Assembly: GCA_949987565.1 (NCBI GenBank)
Contig: OX465103.1
Span: 27,803,862-27,867,861, forward strand
Length of the DNA: 64,000 bases
Origin: Luidia sarsii
Lineage: Eukaryota > Echinodermata > Asteroidea > Paxillosida > Luidiidae
Reading direction: 5' to 3'
The notes beneath the pieces were generated by a model. It did no database searches. It worked only from the letters and a program-made list of their open reading frames with translations, and had not been told where the DNA came from. Within the stretch, counting starts at the first letter, position 1; every line of letters starts with the position of its first letter. The position numbers were made by a program, and so were the translations under genes. Of this stretch, positions 43,422 through 54,128 are shown in pieces.

Positions 43422-45461
43422 TTCCGTTGCTCTCAAGCCAAACTCTACCCAGTCCTCTACAGCGAGCTCGTTTTTATACAGTTTACGAGACACCCCGTCA
43501 TAGTTTACCTTTAAACTTTGAGGAAGATCGCTTGCATACGTAATTAGATTGAAAGCAGGGTATGAAAACATCATGGACACACGCTGCCTGCATGGGCGAG
43601 ATGGATTGAATTCAAGTTTGTCGTGCTCAAATGAAAGCGCCATTCTATTTTTGTCTGATGGAGAGGAGAGACATTCAGGGACATTTCCCATTTCTGCTTT
43701 TGTGGTTATTGGCGTCAGGGATTGTTGACAGTTGATGGTTTCCTGGCAAAAAGGTTGCGTTAACCCTCATGCCAGAATGGAACATGTTGTCAATTTTCCG
43801 ATTGATTGAATAAATGATTGGTTGAATGATTTAACCTTTTTAAATCTCTCAGAGTGACCATCATAAAATTGACTGAATAAATCAGTGTATATCAGAAACT
43901 TGCAGATCACTGAAAGCGGACGATTGATTACAGTAGGCCCCTAAAAGTTGCAAATTGCCAATCATGGTAAATCTTCATTTCGTGCACAGACTCATGAAAT
44001 TGTAAGAGTCATTATCATAAAATTTATTAGTTCAAACGTGACTGCAAGCTTTGAATGGTATAAACCGTTTGAAAATTGTTAACTTATCCCAACTCGATGC
44101 TCATCAAAATGAAAATAGCTAATGCTTGCGAACCCCTCACGTATAAATCCAATTGAATCTTGAAGAGGAAATTCATACGCCATGAAAAATCCTTTTCGGA
44201 AATACATGAAATGTAGAGCAGCTCCGCATACTCAGTTAACAATGCTCATAGAAAGAGGTGATTCAGTCAAAATACAAGGAATGTATCCTCAAAACACAAA
44301 CCAAACCTCATTCAATGTTTTTAGCCTCATGTAAAGCGTCATTTTATCGAAATGTTAATAAACCAATCTATTGACATAAAACAGTTATAAAGATGAACAC
44401 TAGGTATTTCTTTCATCTTTCAAAGTATCATTCCGTTCATCTTTTTTTCTAATAAAAGCTTGTGGCAATTTTAATGATATATCCCAAAGACATCCATAAC
44501 TATACTACGAATAATTACCCCGAGGCTTAAAGTTGAAATGATGAATATTTATAAGCTACTTGCAAGTTGGGTTGCTATGATTGGTTAAGGGTCTGTCACG
44601 TGGCTGACTTACATACATATGCATGCCTGTATACAATTCCGCTTCTCTAAGGTGTGAGTTGAAACAATTGTTTTTGATTTGAAATTCAAATCATCGGGAA
44701 TAGTTCTACATCATTTTAACACAAATTCTAATTACAAGGGAATAAAAAGATTGGTGTTGACAAAATGTAACAGCAGAGTTTTTGCAGTGTACATTCATAC
44801 TTATGCATATCTTTATACAATTCCGCTTCCAAAAGGTGTGAGGCGAAACAAATGCTCAAAAAGTTTCTCAAATTTTGGCTGTGACAAAAATTTCATACAT
44901 TAGTATTTTGTTATGAGGTACTATATGAATATTGCTACCACATTAATGTGACTCATAGGCCTATGATTTATGAGCAAGACTATAGCCAACCACCCTGACA
45001 ACGATCTAAGTGTGTTCCGACTTATTGGTAAAGATTGGAGTGCTGATAACTGGTATAATGAAAGAATTCGTCACTAGTAGGTACGGTACAGATGAATGTC
45101 AGCATGGAGCTATATATAGCTCCATGATGTCAGTAGTGGCGTATCAAGTGTGCTTAGCAATGGAAATTAATCGGAGTATGTAATATTTGTGGTATATAGC
45201 GTAATTGGGTCTATAGGCCCACAGCTAATATTGCAAGCTTACAAATTATGTGACTCCGTCTTGCAAACGGTGTTCAATCAATTCAAGATCAATTCCCTTT
45301 CTGTAATCTTGTTCTACAATTAACATGACGTCACTAGGTATAAATAAACAACATTAGGCCTACGATCAAGTACTGATTCCGGTTACACCACTCTAATATG
45401 CCTGAACAAAGAACAGCAATTCGTAGGTTTGTTTGAACTTCATAAATGAAGAACACCACAG
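43422..45461. other. Spacer between GPCR copies 1 and 2
   Basis: It contains 5' flank of copy 1 and 3' flank of copy 2. Stretches such as GATGAATATTTATAAGCTAC and TGGCTGACTTACATACATAT recur at 46.95-47.04 kb. No other gene was seen. Confidence 0.55.
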
Positions 45462-46484
45462 TCAAGTTGTGATTGCAGACACTACCGATGCTTCGTTTTC
45501 CACTTGAATCTGATTCCTACGGAATGTTTTCATCACGATGTATCTCAGTTGCGAGCGAAAGTGTTTGTATTTCAGGCAGTAGACGATAGGGTTGACGAGC
45601 ATATTACAAGCTACGAGTGCCATACATGGTATGTAAGATTTCATATACATACCAGGGATACGGGTGATCTTAGAATGGAAAAACAATACCTCCAGTGGTG
45701 TCCAACACACAACATACATCAGCCCAATCAGTAAGATCGTTATCAAGAAGTTTTTCTTGGATTTTCCCAGAGATCTCTGCTGACCCGTGGATGGATCGGT
45801 GACTTTCTTGTTCAATGCTAAAAGCATCCTGGCGTTTGTGTAAATCATCACTGTAATGGGAATAAAGTACTTGATTCCAGCAAAGAGTATGGTGTAGAGA
45901 ATGTGTACAGCCGTACCTTGGGGTGGCTGACGGCATAGTCCTTGATATTCCTCAAACATGACACATAGATGTGAGCCTGAGAGAAAACCAAGGAACCAAA
46001 CACTCACCACAGTCAACTTCAGCTTGGTTTTCGACAAAGTGTTGCGATGCTTGATGGGGTAGCAAGTTGCGAAGAATCGCTCCAGTGATATGACAACCAG
46101 ATTGAAGGTAGATGTGAAATACATGGACCAGAGTGGCAAATCGGATGCAATGAATCGACAGAAGAACTGAGTGTAGGGAGATCCATCTTCAGACACGATG
46201 ATGCTGGGACTACGGACGACTTTGTAAAAGAAGAAAACCAATCCAGTGATGGAATCAATCAAGGATTGGTTCAGGATAAGACGATTGGTGAAGGAGCTGA
46301 ACTGGCGATGTCTTAGCAGCATGACGGCGATGACCAAACCGTTACCAAGAACAGCTAGGATGGAGACGATTGTGTTGAACAAATCCATCAGAAAACTACG
46401 AGGAATAGGCTCAGGATAGACCAGGGCAGCCGTTGGATCGCTGGTGATCGTGGGCACCATATCAGTCCAAGTAACCAACTCCAT
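45462..46484 (-). CDS. Rhodopsin-family GPCR, tandem copy 2, 340 aa
   Basis: Nearly identical to copy 1 over the whole receptor, with the same GN, L..D, ERF, W, CWTP and NPIVY motifs. Differences cluster just after TM6 (VLFFHSKITRIPG against VLFLHARIIHIPG in copy 1), where extracellular loop 3 would face ligand. LPLWSMY replaces LPLLSMY in TM3, and LRYIVMKTF replaces LRNIVLKTF after helix 8. The frame extends up to a Met at 46556 (364 aa), but homology to copy 3 breaks there. The upstream duplicated flank is about 0.8 kb shorter than in the other units. Confidence 0.85.
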   Translation of the reverse strand: MELVTWTDMVPTITSDPTAALVYPEPIPRSFLMDLFNTIVSILAVLGNGLVIAVMLLRHRQFSSFTNRLILNQSLIDSITGLVFFFYKVVRSPSIIVSEDGSPYTQFFCRFIASDLPLWSMYFTSTFNLVVISLERFFATCYPIKHRNTLSKTKLKLTVVSVWFLGFLSGSHLCVMFEEYQGLCRQPPQGTAVHILYTILFAGIKYFIPITVMIYTNARMLLALNKKVTDPSTGQQRSLGKSKKNFLITILLIGLMYVVCWTPLEVLFFHSKITRIPGMYMKSYIPCMALVACNMLVNPIVYCLKYKHFRSQLRYIVMKTFRRNQIQVENEASVVSAITT

Positions 46485-47707
46485 TTCCGTTGCTCTCAAT
46501 CCAAACTCTACCCAGTCCTCTACAGCGAGCTCGTTTTTATGCAGTTTACGTGACACTCCGCCAAGCTTAAATCTTTGAAAAAGAGAGAATACATAGGCCT
46601 ACGTATAAATAGATCAGTGTAGAAAATGATCTGGGAGACACGGTACCTGGGAGAGATTGATTGAATTTAAGCTTTTCGTGCTCAAACGAAAATGCATCGT
46701 AATTCAGAAAAAAATGCGATGAAGAGGAGAGAGAGGGATGTATTCAGCAAAATATATGAAGCGACATTTTATCGAAATTTTTATCAACCAATCTATTTAA
46801 AATAGTAATAAAGATGAAATTTCTCCTTATCTTTCAAAGTATCATTCCATTCAACTTTTCTTTATTCGGTGACAATTTTAATGATATATCGCAAAGGCAT
46901 CCAATATCAATAACTATATACTACGAATATTTACACCCAAGCTTGAAGTTGAAATGATGAATATTTATAAGCTACTTGCAAGTTGGGTTGCTATGATTGG
47001 TTAAGGGTCTGTCACGTGGCTGACTGACGTACATATGCATGCATCTATACAATTCCGCTTCCAAAAGGTGAGACGTATAATAACAAAATAATGCTCAAAA
47101 TAGTTTCTCAAATTTTGGCTGTGACAAAAATTTCATACATTAGTATTTTGTTATGAGGTACTATATGAATATTGCTACCACATTAATGTGACTCATAGGC
47201 CTATAATTTATGAGCAAGACTAAAGCCAACCACCCTGACAACGATCTAAGTGTGTTCCGACTTATTGACAAAGATTAAGATTTTTGGTAAAGATTGGAGT
47301 GCTGATAACTGGTATAATGAAACTTAAGTTGTTTCGTCACTAGTGGGTATAGATGAATGTCAGTGTCGTATCTCAGTCAGTCTGCTTATTAGCAATGATG
47401 GACTTACTCGGAATGTACGTGTAATACACGTAGTAGTGTAATTAATAGCTAGGTGGGTCTATCATATGGCCCGTATAGCTAATATTGCAAACTACTAGCA
47501 GTTCTATCTTGCAGTGTTCAGTCAATTCTAGACCAATTCCGTTTCTGTAATTTTGTATATCAATTCACATGACGTGACTAGGTATAAATTGACATCATTA
47601 CGAGGTATTGATTCCAGTTGCACCACTCTAATATTATAGGCCTATATGTAAACAAAGACAAGCAATCTGTAGGTTTGTTTGAGCTTCATAAATGAAGAAA
47701 ACTACAG

Positions 47708-48730
47708 TCAAGTTGTGATTGCAGACACTACCGATGCTTCGTTTTCCACTTGAATCTGATTCCTACGGAATGTTTTCAACACGATGTATCTCAGTTGAGA
47801 GCGAAAGTGTTTGTATTTCAGGCAGTAGACGATAGGGTTGACGAGCATATTACAAGCTACGAGTGCCATACATGGTATGTAAGATTTCATATACATACCA
47901 GGGATACGGATAATCTTGCCATACAAAAACAATACCTCCAGTGGTGTCCAACACACAACATACATCAACCCAATCAGTAAGATCGTTATCAAGAAGTTTT
48001 TCTTGGATTTTCCCATAGATCTCTGCTGACCCGTGGATGGATCGGTGACTTTCTTGTTCAATGCTAAAATCATCCTGGCGTTTGTGTAAATCATCACTGT
48101 AATGGGAATAAAGTACTTGATTCCAGCAAAGAGTATGGTGTAGAGAATGTGTACAACCGTACCTTGGGGTGGCTGACGGCATAGTCCTTGATATTCCTCA
48201 AACATGACACATAGATGTGAGCCTGAGAGAAAACCAAGGAACCAAACACTCACCACAGTCAACTTCAGCTTGGTTTTCGACAAAGTGTTACGATGCTTGA
48301 TGGGGTAGCAAGTTGCGAAGAATCGCTCCAGTGATATGACAACCAGATTGAAGGTAGATGTGAAATACATGGACAAGAGCGGCAAATCGGATGCAATGAA
48401 TCGACAGAAGAACTGAGTGTAGGGAGATCCATCTTCAGACACGATGATGCTGGGACTACGGACGACTTTGTAAAAGAAGAAAACCAATCCAGTGATGGAA
48501 TCAATCAAGGATTGGTTTAGGATAAGACGATTGGTGAAGGAGCTGAACTGGCGATGTCTTAGCAGCATGACGGCGATGACCAAACCGTTACCAAGAACAG
48601 CTAGGATGGAGACGATTGTGTTGAACAAATCCATCAGAAAACTACGAGGAATAGGCTCAGGATAGACCAGGGCAGCCATGGGATCGCTGGTGATAGTGGG
48701 CACCATATCAGTCCAAGTAACCAACTCCAT
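47708..48730 (-). CDS. Rhodopsin-family GPCR, tandem copy 3, 340 aa
   Basis: Third copy, with all class A motifs intact (LGNGL, SLID, ERF, CWTP, NPIVY). Extracellular loop 3 again differs (VLFLYGKIIRIPG). Upstream of the start, one T is missing from a T run that is longer in copies 1 and 2 (near 48780), so any longer N-terminus is out of frame; this supports the common start. An in-frame Met five codons upstream (48745) is also possible. Upstream flank at about 48.96-49.9 kb matches that of copy 1 at 43.7-44.6 kb. Confidence 0.85.
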   Translation of the reverse strand: MELVTWTDMVPTITSDPMAALVYPEPIPRSFLMDLFNTIVSILAVLGNGLVIAVMLLRHRQFSSFTNRLILNQSLIDSITGLVFFFYKVVRSPSIIVSEDGSPYTQFFCRFIASDLPLLSMYFTSTFNLVVISLERFFATCYPIKHRNTLSKTKLKLTVVSVWFLGFLSGSHLCVMFEEYQGLCRQPPQGTVVHILYTILFAGIKYFIPITVMIYTNARMILALNKKVTDPSTGQQRSMGKSKKNFLITILLIGLMYVVCWTPLEVLFLYGKIIRIPGMYMKSYIPCMALVACNMLVNPIVYCLKYKHFRSQLRYIVLKTFRRNQIQVENEASVVSAITT

Positions 48731-48745
48731 TTCCGTTGCTCTCAA

Positions 48746-50690
48746 TCCAAACTCTACCCAGTCCTCTACAGCGAGCTCGTTTTATGCAGTTTATACGAGG
48801 CACGCTGTTAAACTTTAAATCTTTGATAAAAGAGAATACACAGGCCTACGTATAATTAGATTCAAAGCAGTGTAGAAAACATCTTGGAGACACGGTACCT
48901 GGGAGAGATTGATTGAATTAAGCTTTTTGTGCTCAAATGAAAATACATTTCAATTCAGAAAGAAATTGAGTTGAAGAGGAGAGAGAGATGGATATTGTAT
49001 TTTTGTAGATTGTAGTTGGACAAAAAGGTTGCGTTAACCCTCAAGCCTGAATGGAACATGTTGAAATCTGTCAGAGTGACCATTATTAAAGTGACTGAAT
49101 AAATCAGTTTGGAATAAAACATGCTATTTATGTTCACACTGATTGAATGAATGAATGAATTGGTTGAATGATTTTACATTTCTAAATAATTATGTCAGAG
49201 TGTCCATCATTAAAGCGACTGAATAAATCAGTCTACAGTACGGTATACTGTATCAGAAAATTGCAGATTACTGATGGTTGATTACACTAAGTTGCAAATT
49301 GCCAAACATCTTAAATCATCATTACGTGCAGGCTCATGAAAGTGTTAATTATTCTAAACAAAATTGTACAAATTTGACTGCAAGCTTTGAACTGTAAAAA
49401 CCGTCTGAAAATTGTTGACTAATTCCAACTCGATGTTCATCAATCATAATGCCTAGTGCTTGCAACCCTCTCACGTACAAATCCAGTTGAATCTGAGGAA
49501 ATTCATACGCCATGAAAGATCCTTTTCGGAAATACATGAAATGTAGAGCAGCTCCACATACTCAGTTAGCTCTGCGCATACCGGTAGATACTAGAGGTGA
49601 TTCAAATTCATACACAATTCAAGGAATGGATCCTAAAGAAACACAAACAAAACTTCATAATTCAACGTTTTAAGTTGCAAATCGACATTTTATTCAAATA
49701 TTAATAAACCAGTATATTAACATATACAGTAATGGAGATGAACGTTAGTTATATCTCCTTATCTTTCAAAGTACCATTCCATTCGACTCACAAAAGATGA
49801 CAAATAATATATCCCATCCATAACTACTACGCATATTTATCCCCAAAGCTCCCAGTTAAAATGATGAATATGTATGCTACTGGCAAGTTTGGCCGCTATG
49901 ATTGGTTAAGAGTTTGTCACATGTCTGACTTCCATACATGTATATGCGTGCCTTGTGGAGACATGCATTATTTTATACACACATAGAACACGCATTGTTC
50001 CCTTGTCTGTCCTGTTCTTTTTCCTGCAACATTACTTTGACATTTTTTATGCAAATCAAAAACTGATTTACATTCATATCAAACTTCCATCTTGAAATAC
50101 ACGGTTGTACAAGCCTTGATTCATAACCAAATAAATTGGTGTACATTGTAGATTGAATTGTTCTTGAATTCACCTAAAGTAGACTGACAAATTGAACACA
50201 GCTTTATCCTTCATGTACATTGTACAAGTATAATTTCATGGTGTAACCAGAAAACAACAATGAAAACTGTTTTCTTGCTACTAATTTTTTGCCTCCTTGA
50301 ACAAGAAAGAATACTCTGAAAGGTCCTGCTAGGATCGAAACGTCAGGCCCACTACATTTTAAGAAAGAATGCTGTAAAATCAAATGTTATTGTGTCTTTT
50401 TTTATTATAATTATTTTTTTGGGGGGGGAGGAAGGAGAAACTTTCCTTGGAAAGTAAATCCCTGGAAGACCATCCCAGAATTCACAGACTGAGACGAGGG
50501 ATTATCACGTGGCCAAACCTCAAGACTTAGAGCTCAAACATGATCACAATCATTCCGATATCATGATGTCGCTTCAGTTCAGTTCGGTCAAGAGATTCTT
50601 TAAAAATACTTTGAACTCTCTCTCTTTTTTATGGAATATGACACATCCTTCATGTGTCTGAATGGTTGCCAATTTGCCATCAATGGTTAG
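48746..50690. other. Spacer between GPCR copy 3 and LAMTOR5
   Basis: To about 49.9 kb this is duplicated GPCR 5' flank. After that it is single-copy AT-rich sequence with one hammerhead-like repeat (50316). TTTATT at 50401-50406 (AATAAA on minus) may be the LAMTOR5 polyadenylation signal. Confidence 0.5.
50316..50360 (+). repeat. Hammerhead-like dispersed repeat, short copy
   Basis: CTCTGAAAGGTCCTGCTAGG, ATCGAAACGTCAGGCCCAC: stem II and GAAACGTC are intact, the 5' box is shortened and the tail ends early. Confidence 0.6.
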
Positions 50691-50694
50691 TCGT

Positions 50695-53133
50695 TTAGTA
50701 TCCGGGCATTTTGTGGATTACAAGCGTTGTGTCATCATGGGATTTTACCAAAACATTCCTGGGAAAAGAAACAGAAACCAAAACATGATTAAGATCAAAA
50801 TAAAAAAAGCCTGATATTTCAATTCTACCCAAATCACTCAGAGGTTTGTGAGAAAATTCCTTCCTTGAGATGAAAATGAACCTGCTGGGATCATGTGTAA
50901 ACCCCTATTGGTGTCAGTAAAACAAATGAAAAGGAAAGACTGACAGGGAATTTTGTAAACAATTTCAACAAATGGAAAAAGAAAATTTTGACTGGACCAG
51001 GACATGAACCTGACATCTCTGGTTTTGCATACCAATGCTCTGACCATAAGAGCTATCCAGCCCTTAGACAGAAATACCTTATCTTTGCCATTTTTCAAAA
51101 TTGTCCTATTTATTACTTACATATATATTTTTGGTCATTCTACGTGTAGTTAGTAAACACTATCCATCATGTTTGGATTACTTTAAGACAAAAAAGAAAG
51201 TTCTTTTCATTTTTATTTTCTCAAGTCACTCTTCAAAATGTTTGACTGATGGTTACTTATGTTGCTACATTGTTAAAAGTCTTCTGTATGGATTATCAGA
51301 CGTAGCCAGAGTCAGTGTCATTGTCACCTTACTGGGCAGACAAGAAATAGTTTTTAAACTAGTGAAATGTCAAGACTTTGTCTTTGAGAAAGGTCCTGCT
51401 AGGATCGAAACATCAGGCCCTCTAACTCCTGAGATGTATGTATTGCAATTTGCAGGTCATTTTACTCAGTGAGCAGTTTGCAACAGTTTTTTGTTTATGA
51501 AATGCCAAGTAGGGTACAGTTTCATCACCCAGTGTCAAGTGCTAAGAGGAAAGATCAAGGCAGGTATGTAGTTACCCTTTATCAGACTCCAAACATATGA
51601 CGGGTGCTGTATTTGCCTCTGGTCTGAGAAGGGCAGCTTGCTGTGCCAGGGCAACTACCAAACCAGAGGACACTGGGGAGGCTGTTCCTTTAGCTGGGGG
51701 AGTAACATAAGCACAAGATATTGAGTTCATCAATCAAACATTTACTTTCATGTTTTATTCGATATAGGAAGGTTTGCGGAAGGTCTCTTAAAGGAAGAGG
51801 TGTGGTTCTGAAAAGAACCTGAGTGGTAACTCGACGTTTCGACCAGTATGCTCTGGCCGTCATCAGGAGATTTATGTTTTATTCAATTTCATAGAGTGCA
51901 ATTCCAGGTATGTGATCAAAGGCGAACAAAAGCATGAATAAGAGTGCTTTGTCGGTCCCAACTACGAAAGGATTTGACAATTTGTCCATACTATTTACTA
52001 GTAATACTAATAGTAATACTTTTAGTATTAAGTATTTGTTCATATAACTCCGAGCAATTTTAGTTCTAGACTTATATAACATTTTGCAGCATGGTGCACA
52101 CATTTTCACAGCACTGATCCAGCACTGATCCAGAGATCCTCAGGAGGATGAGGGTTATGGTTACCGCAACTAATCCAAGGACAGCTGGGAAATTTGGTCA
52201 AACTTTAGTATAATGAAAAGTTTTGTTAACCTTTGTACATGTAACCATGGGTGATGGGGGAATAATTAATAAAGTATAAGTAACCACGAATCTTACCACT
52301 GAGACATAATCCTTGTTTATCTGCACAAAGAACACCGACAACACCTGCATTATTTAACCTGCATGAGAATTGAAAAAGGTTTCAAGGCTTCAGTACTCAA
52401 TCATAGTCATACTGTAGTACATGTCCCTCTGAAAACAAATGTTGGCTTAGTTAGTGTTGTACAACTACAAGTACAAGTACTTTTTTGTAGTTGTAACTTA
52501 GTCCGAGCAACTTGCACCTAACAAGGATGAAATGCATGCAGGTATGCACGTGCACACACTTCCGCAGACTACTCCGCACCCCGACCTGCCTGCACATCGT
52601 GACATCATACACTGGTGTTTCACTGGTGTTTTGGTGGGAAATCTGGTGATTTTGGAAGTTTTTTTTTTCAGAGTCCCGATTCAAGCACAGAATTACCCAT
52701 CATGCTTGGACCCTACAGTCATCCGATCCTCCAAATTTCAAATTTCGATAAAAAAAGGGTGACTTGTCGGTCCAATGTCGGGTCCAAGTTACTCGGAATA
52801 GTTTCAGTAGTTGTAATTTGTATTAAGTTAACTTACTGTAGACTGTAGTAAATGAATTGAAATAATATCATACTTTTTAATCATGATAGTTCATACATCA
52901 TGATCACCACACTGAACATGGAGGTAGGGCAGTCTCTTCTTTCCTTCATGCACTGAATCAAATTTATTTTGGGAAACCAATTCATAAAAAGTTCGGTTTT
53001 GAGTACAAGTTACTCGAAATAAGACAAGATGATAACTTACTACTACAATTAAAATAGCACTTTCCAATTCTTATTATTTTATGGTCTCTTCTACTCACGT
53101 TTCATCAAGCAAATGTTCCAGACTGTTTTCCAT
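50695..53133 (-). CDS. LAMTOR5: LAMTOR5 (HBXIP), Ragulator subunit, 4 exons, 92 aa
   Basis: This is a roadblock-fold subunit of the lysosomal Ragulator complex, which anchors Rag GTPases and mTORC1. Minus-strand exons: 53099-53133, 52297-52358, 51576-51693, 50695-50758, all GT-AG with agreeing phases, total 93 codons with stop. The protein starts MENSLEHLLDET, then LNNAGVVGVLCADKQGLCLS, then GTASPVSSGLVVALAQQA, APVICLESDKGNVLVKSHDD, and ends TTLVIHKMPGY. These match the family pattern of an N-terminal helix, VGVLC.D.QGL, G..S...AGV...LAQQAAKL, P.VCLESD.GN..I..HDG and T.AVHK. Length equals that of the short human form (91 aa). The exons are too small to show as long ORFs. Confidence 0.93.
50975..51085 (-). 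mobile_element. tRNA-derived SINE in LAMTOR5 intron 3
   Basis: Minus strand: AAGGGCTGGATAGCTCTTAT (A box), AAACCAGAGATGTCAGGTTC (B box region), TCCTGGTCCAGTC and AAAATTTTCTTTTTCCATTT tail. Confidence 0.7.
51381..51500 (+). repeat. Hammerhead-like dispersed repeat in LAMTOR5 intron 3
   Basis: CTTTGAGAAAGGTCCTGCTA, GGATCGAAACATCAGGCCC, then the tail with CAGTGAGCAGTTTGCAACAG. GTC is changed to ATC in the putative cleavage triplet. Confidence 0.7.
51795..51875 (-). repeat. Second hammerhead-like family, canonical CTGATGA...GAAAC copy
   Basis: On the minus strand: CTCCTGATGACGGCCAG, AGCATA, CTGGTCGAAACGTCGAG. GGCCAG and CTGGTC form a 6-bp stem II, CTC and GAG can form stem I, and CTGATGA, GAAA and GTC are all intact. 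One extra base lies between CTGATGA and stem II. It is in LAMTOR5 intron 2. Confidence 0.6.
52500..52798. mobile_element. TCCGAGTAACTTGGAC TIR element in LAMTOR5 intron 1
   Basis: AGTCCGAGCAACTTGCACC at the left and GGTCCAAGTTACTCGGA at the right are inverted repeats. The interior (CACACACTTCCGCAGACTAC, TCCGCACCCCGACCTGCC) is the reverse complement of the interior of the element at 54129-54624. Confidence 0.75.
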
Positions 53134-53530
53134 TCTGAGCTCGTTTGAAATAAGCTGTGGATTTTAATTGGCTATTTTGACATTATACTTTTTAAAGGCC
53201 CTACGCCACGGGATCTTTCTTGCACTCTTGCACTTTGCAGTTGCAGATGCAAACGGATATTTTTATACGGAGACAGACGTATAAGAACACAGGGTACTAT
53301 ACTAGTCAGAGTGAATACATGTATTCGATTCTTATTTTCGATACCATCATAATCATTTTACATCGCACTTACATCGTGCAATCTAAGCTGTGCAATAGTC
53401 GATTATGAATCAAGTATCGATTCCTTTGCATGTAGTAATCGATTCTTATACTGGTGCGCCATGATGCTTTTCTTGTTCGTGTGAATCCGTTTGCGCGAAG
53501 GTGCGCTTCGTTTTCGAAACTTTGTAAGTG
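53134..53530. promoter_or_regulatory. Probable divergent promoter of LAMTOR5 and the zinc-finger gene
   Basis: The LAMTOR5 ATG is at 53133 (minus). On the plus strand a donor (GAAACTTT|GTAAGTGAG) at about 53523 could end a non-coding first exon for the zinc-finger gene, whose coding exon starts at 55119-55159. If so the two start sites are under 400 bases apart. No TATA box was seen; sequence at 53.46-53.53 kb is CpG-rich. Confidence 0.4.
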
Positions 53531-53678
53531 AGTGGTCTGTTTTGAATTTTATGCATTCCTTTGAAGAATTAAAAGTCCGAATTTACGAGTTTACATTTGC
53601 AATAGCAATTATGATTAAGGCCTAGCCGAGGATTGAATGATGTGGTATTGCGGGATGTTCTCGTACTGTCGTAATTAC

Positions 53679-53790
53679 TTGTCCGAGTAACTTGGACCCG
53701 ACAATCACCTTTTTTTTATCGAAATTTGAAATTTTGAGGAATGAGATGAGGGTCGGGTAACTACTGCAGTCACCCGACCCTTAAGATTAC
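53679..53790. mobile_element. Fragment of the TCCGAGTAACTTGGAC TIR family
   Basis: TTGTCCGAGTAACTTGGACC, CGACAATCACC, ATTTTGAGGAATGAG and CTGCAGTCACCCGACCC match ends and subterminal motifs of the element at 54129-54624. Confidence 0.6.
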
Positions 53791-53859
53791 TTACGCCGAC
53801 TCGGCTTGTCAACTTGTCGTAGTAAGTACTAAAGTAGTACTGTATGCAAACTCATTGTA

Positions 53860-54110
53860 ATACTATTAAAAGTATTAGTTATACTAATAGTATAATACAA
53901 TAGTAATAATTATTACTATTATTAGTAGTAAGTAGTACTACTAGTACTAGTAGTAGTAGTACTAGTACTAGTACTTAGTAGTAGTAATACTAATACTAAT
54001 AGTAATAGTACTACTAGTACTACTAATAATACTAATAATATAATAAGTAATACTAATACTAGTCACTAATAGTAATACTAGTAATAAGTAATATTAACTA
54101 TAACATGCCA
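53860..54110. repeat. AGT/ACT/AAT low-complexity repeat
   Basis: About 250 bases of mixed AGTAGTACTAGTACTAATAC triplets, self-complementary through ACTAGT and AGTACT, between two copies of the same TIR element. Confidence 0.8.
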
Positions 54111-54128
54111 ACTCGAGTTGTACATGAC

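Noticed and set aside
53940..54010. Poly-Ser/Thr coding triplet repeat
   Set aside because: No surrounding ORF; stops (TAG, TAA) occur in every frame, so it is a microsatellite.
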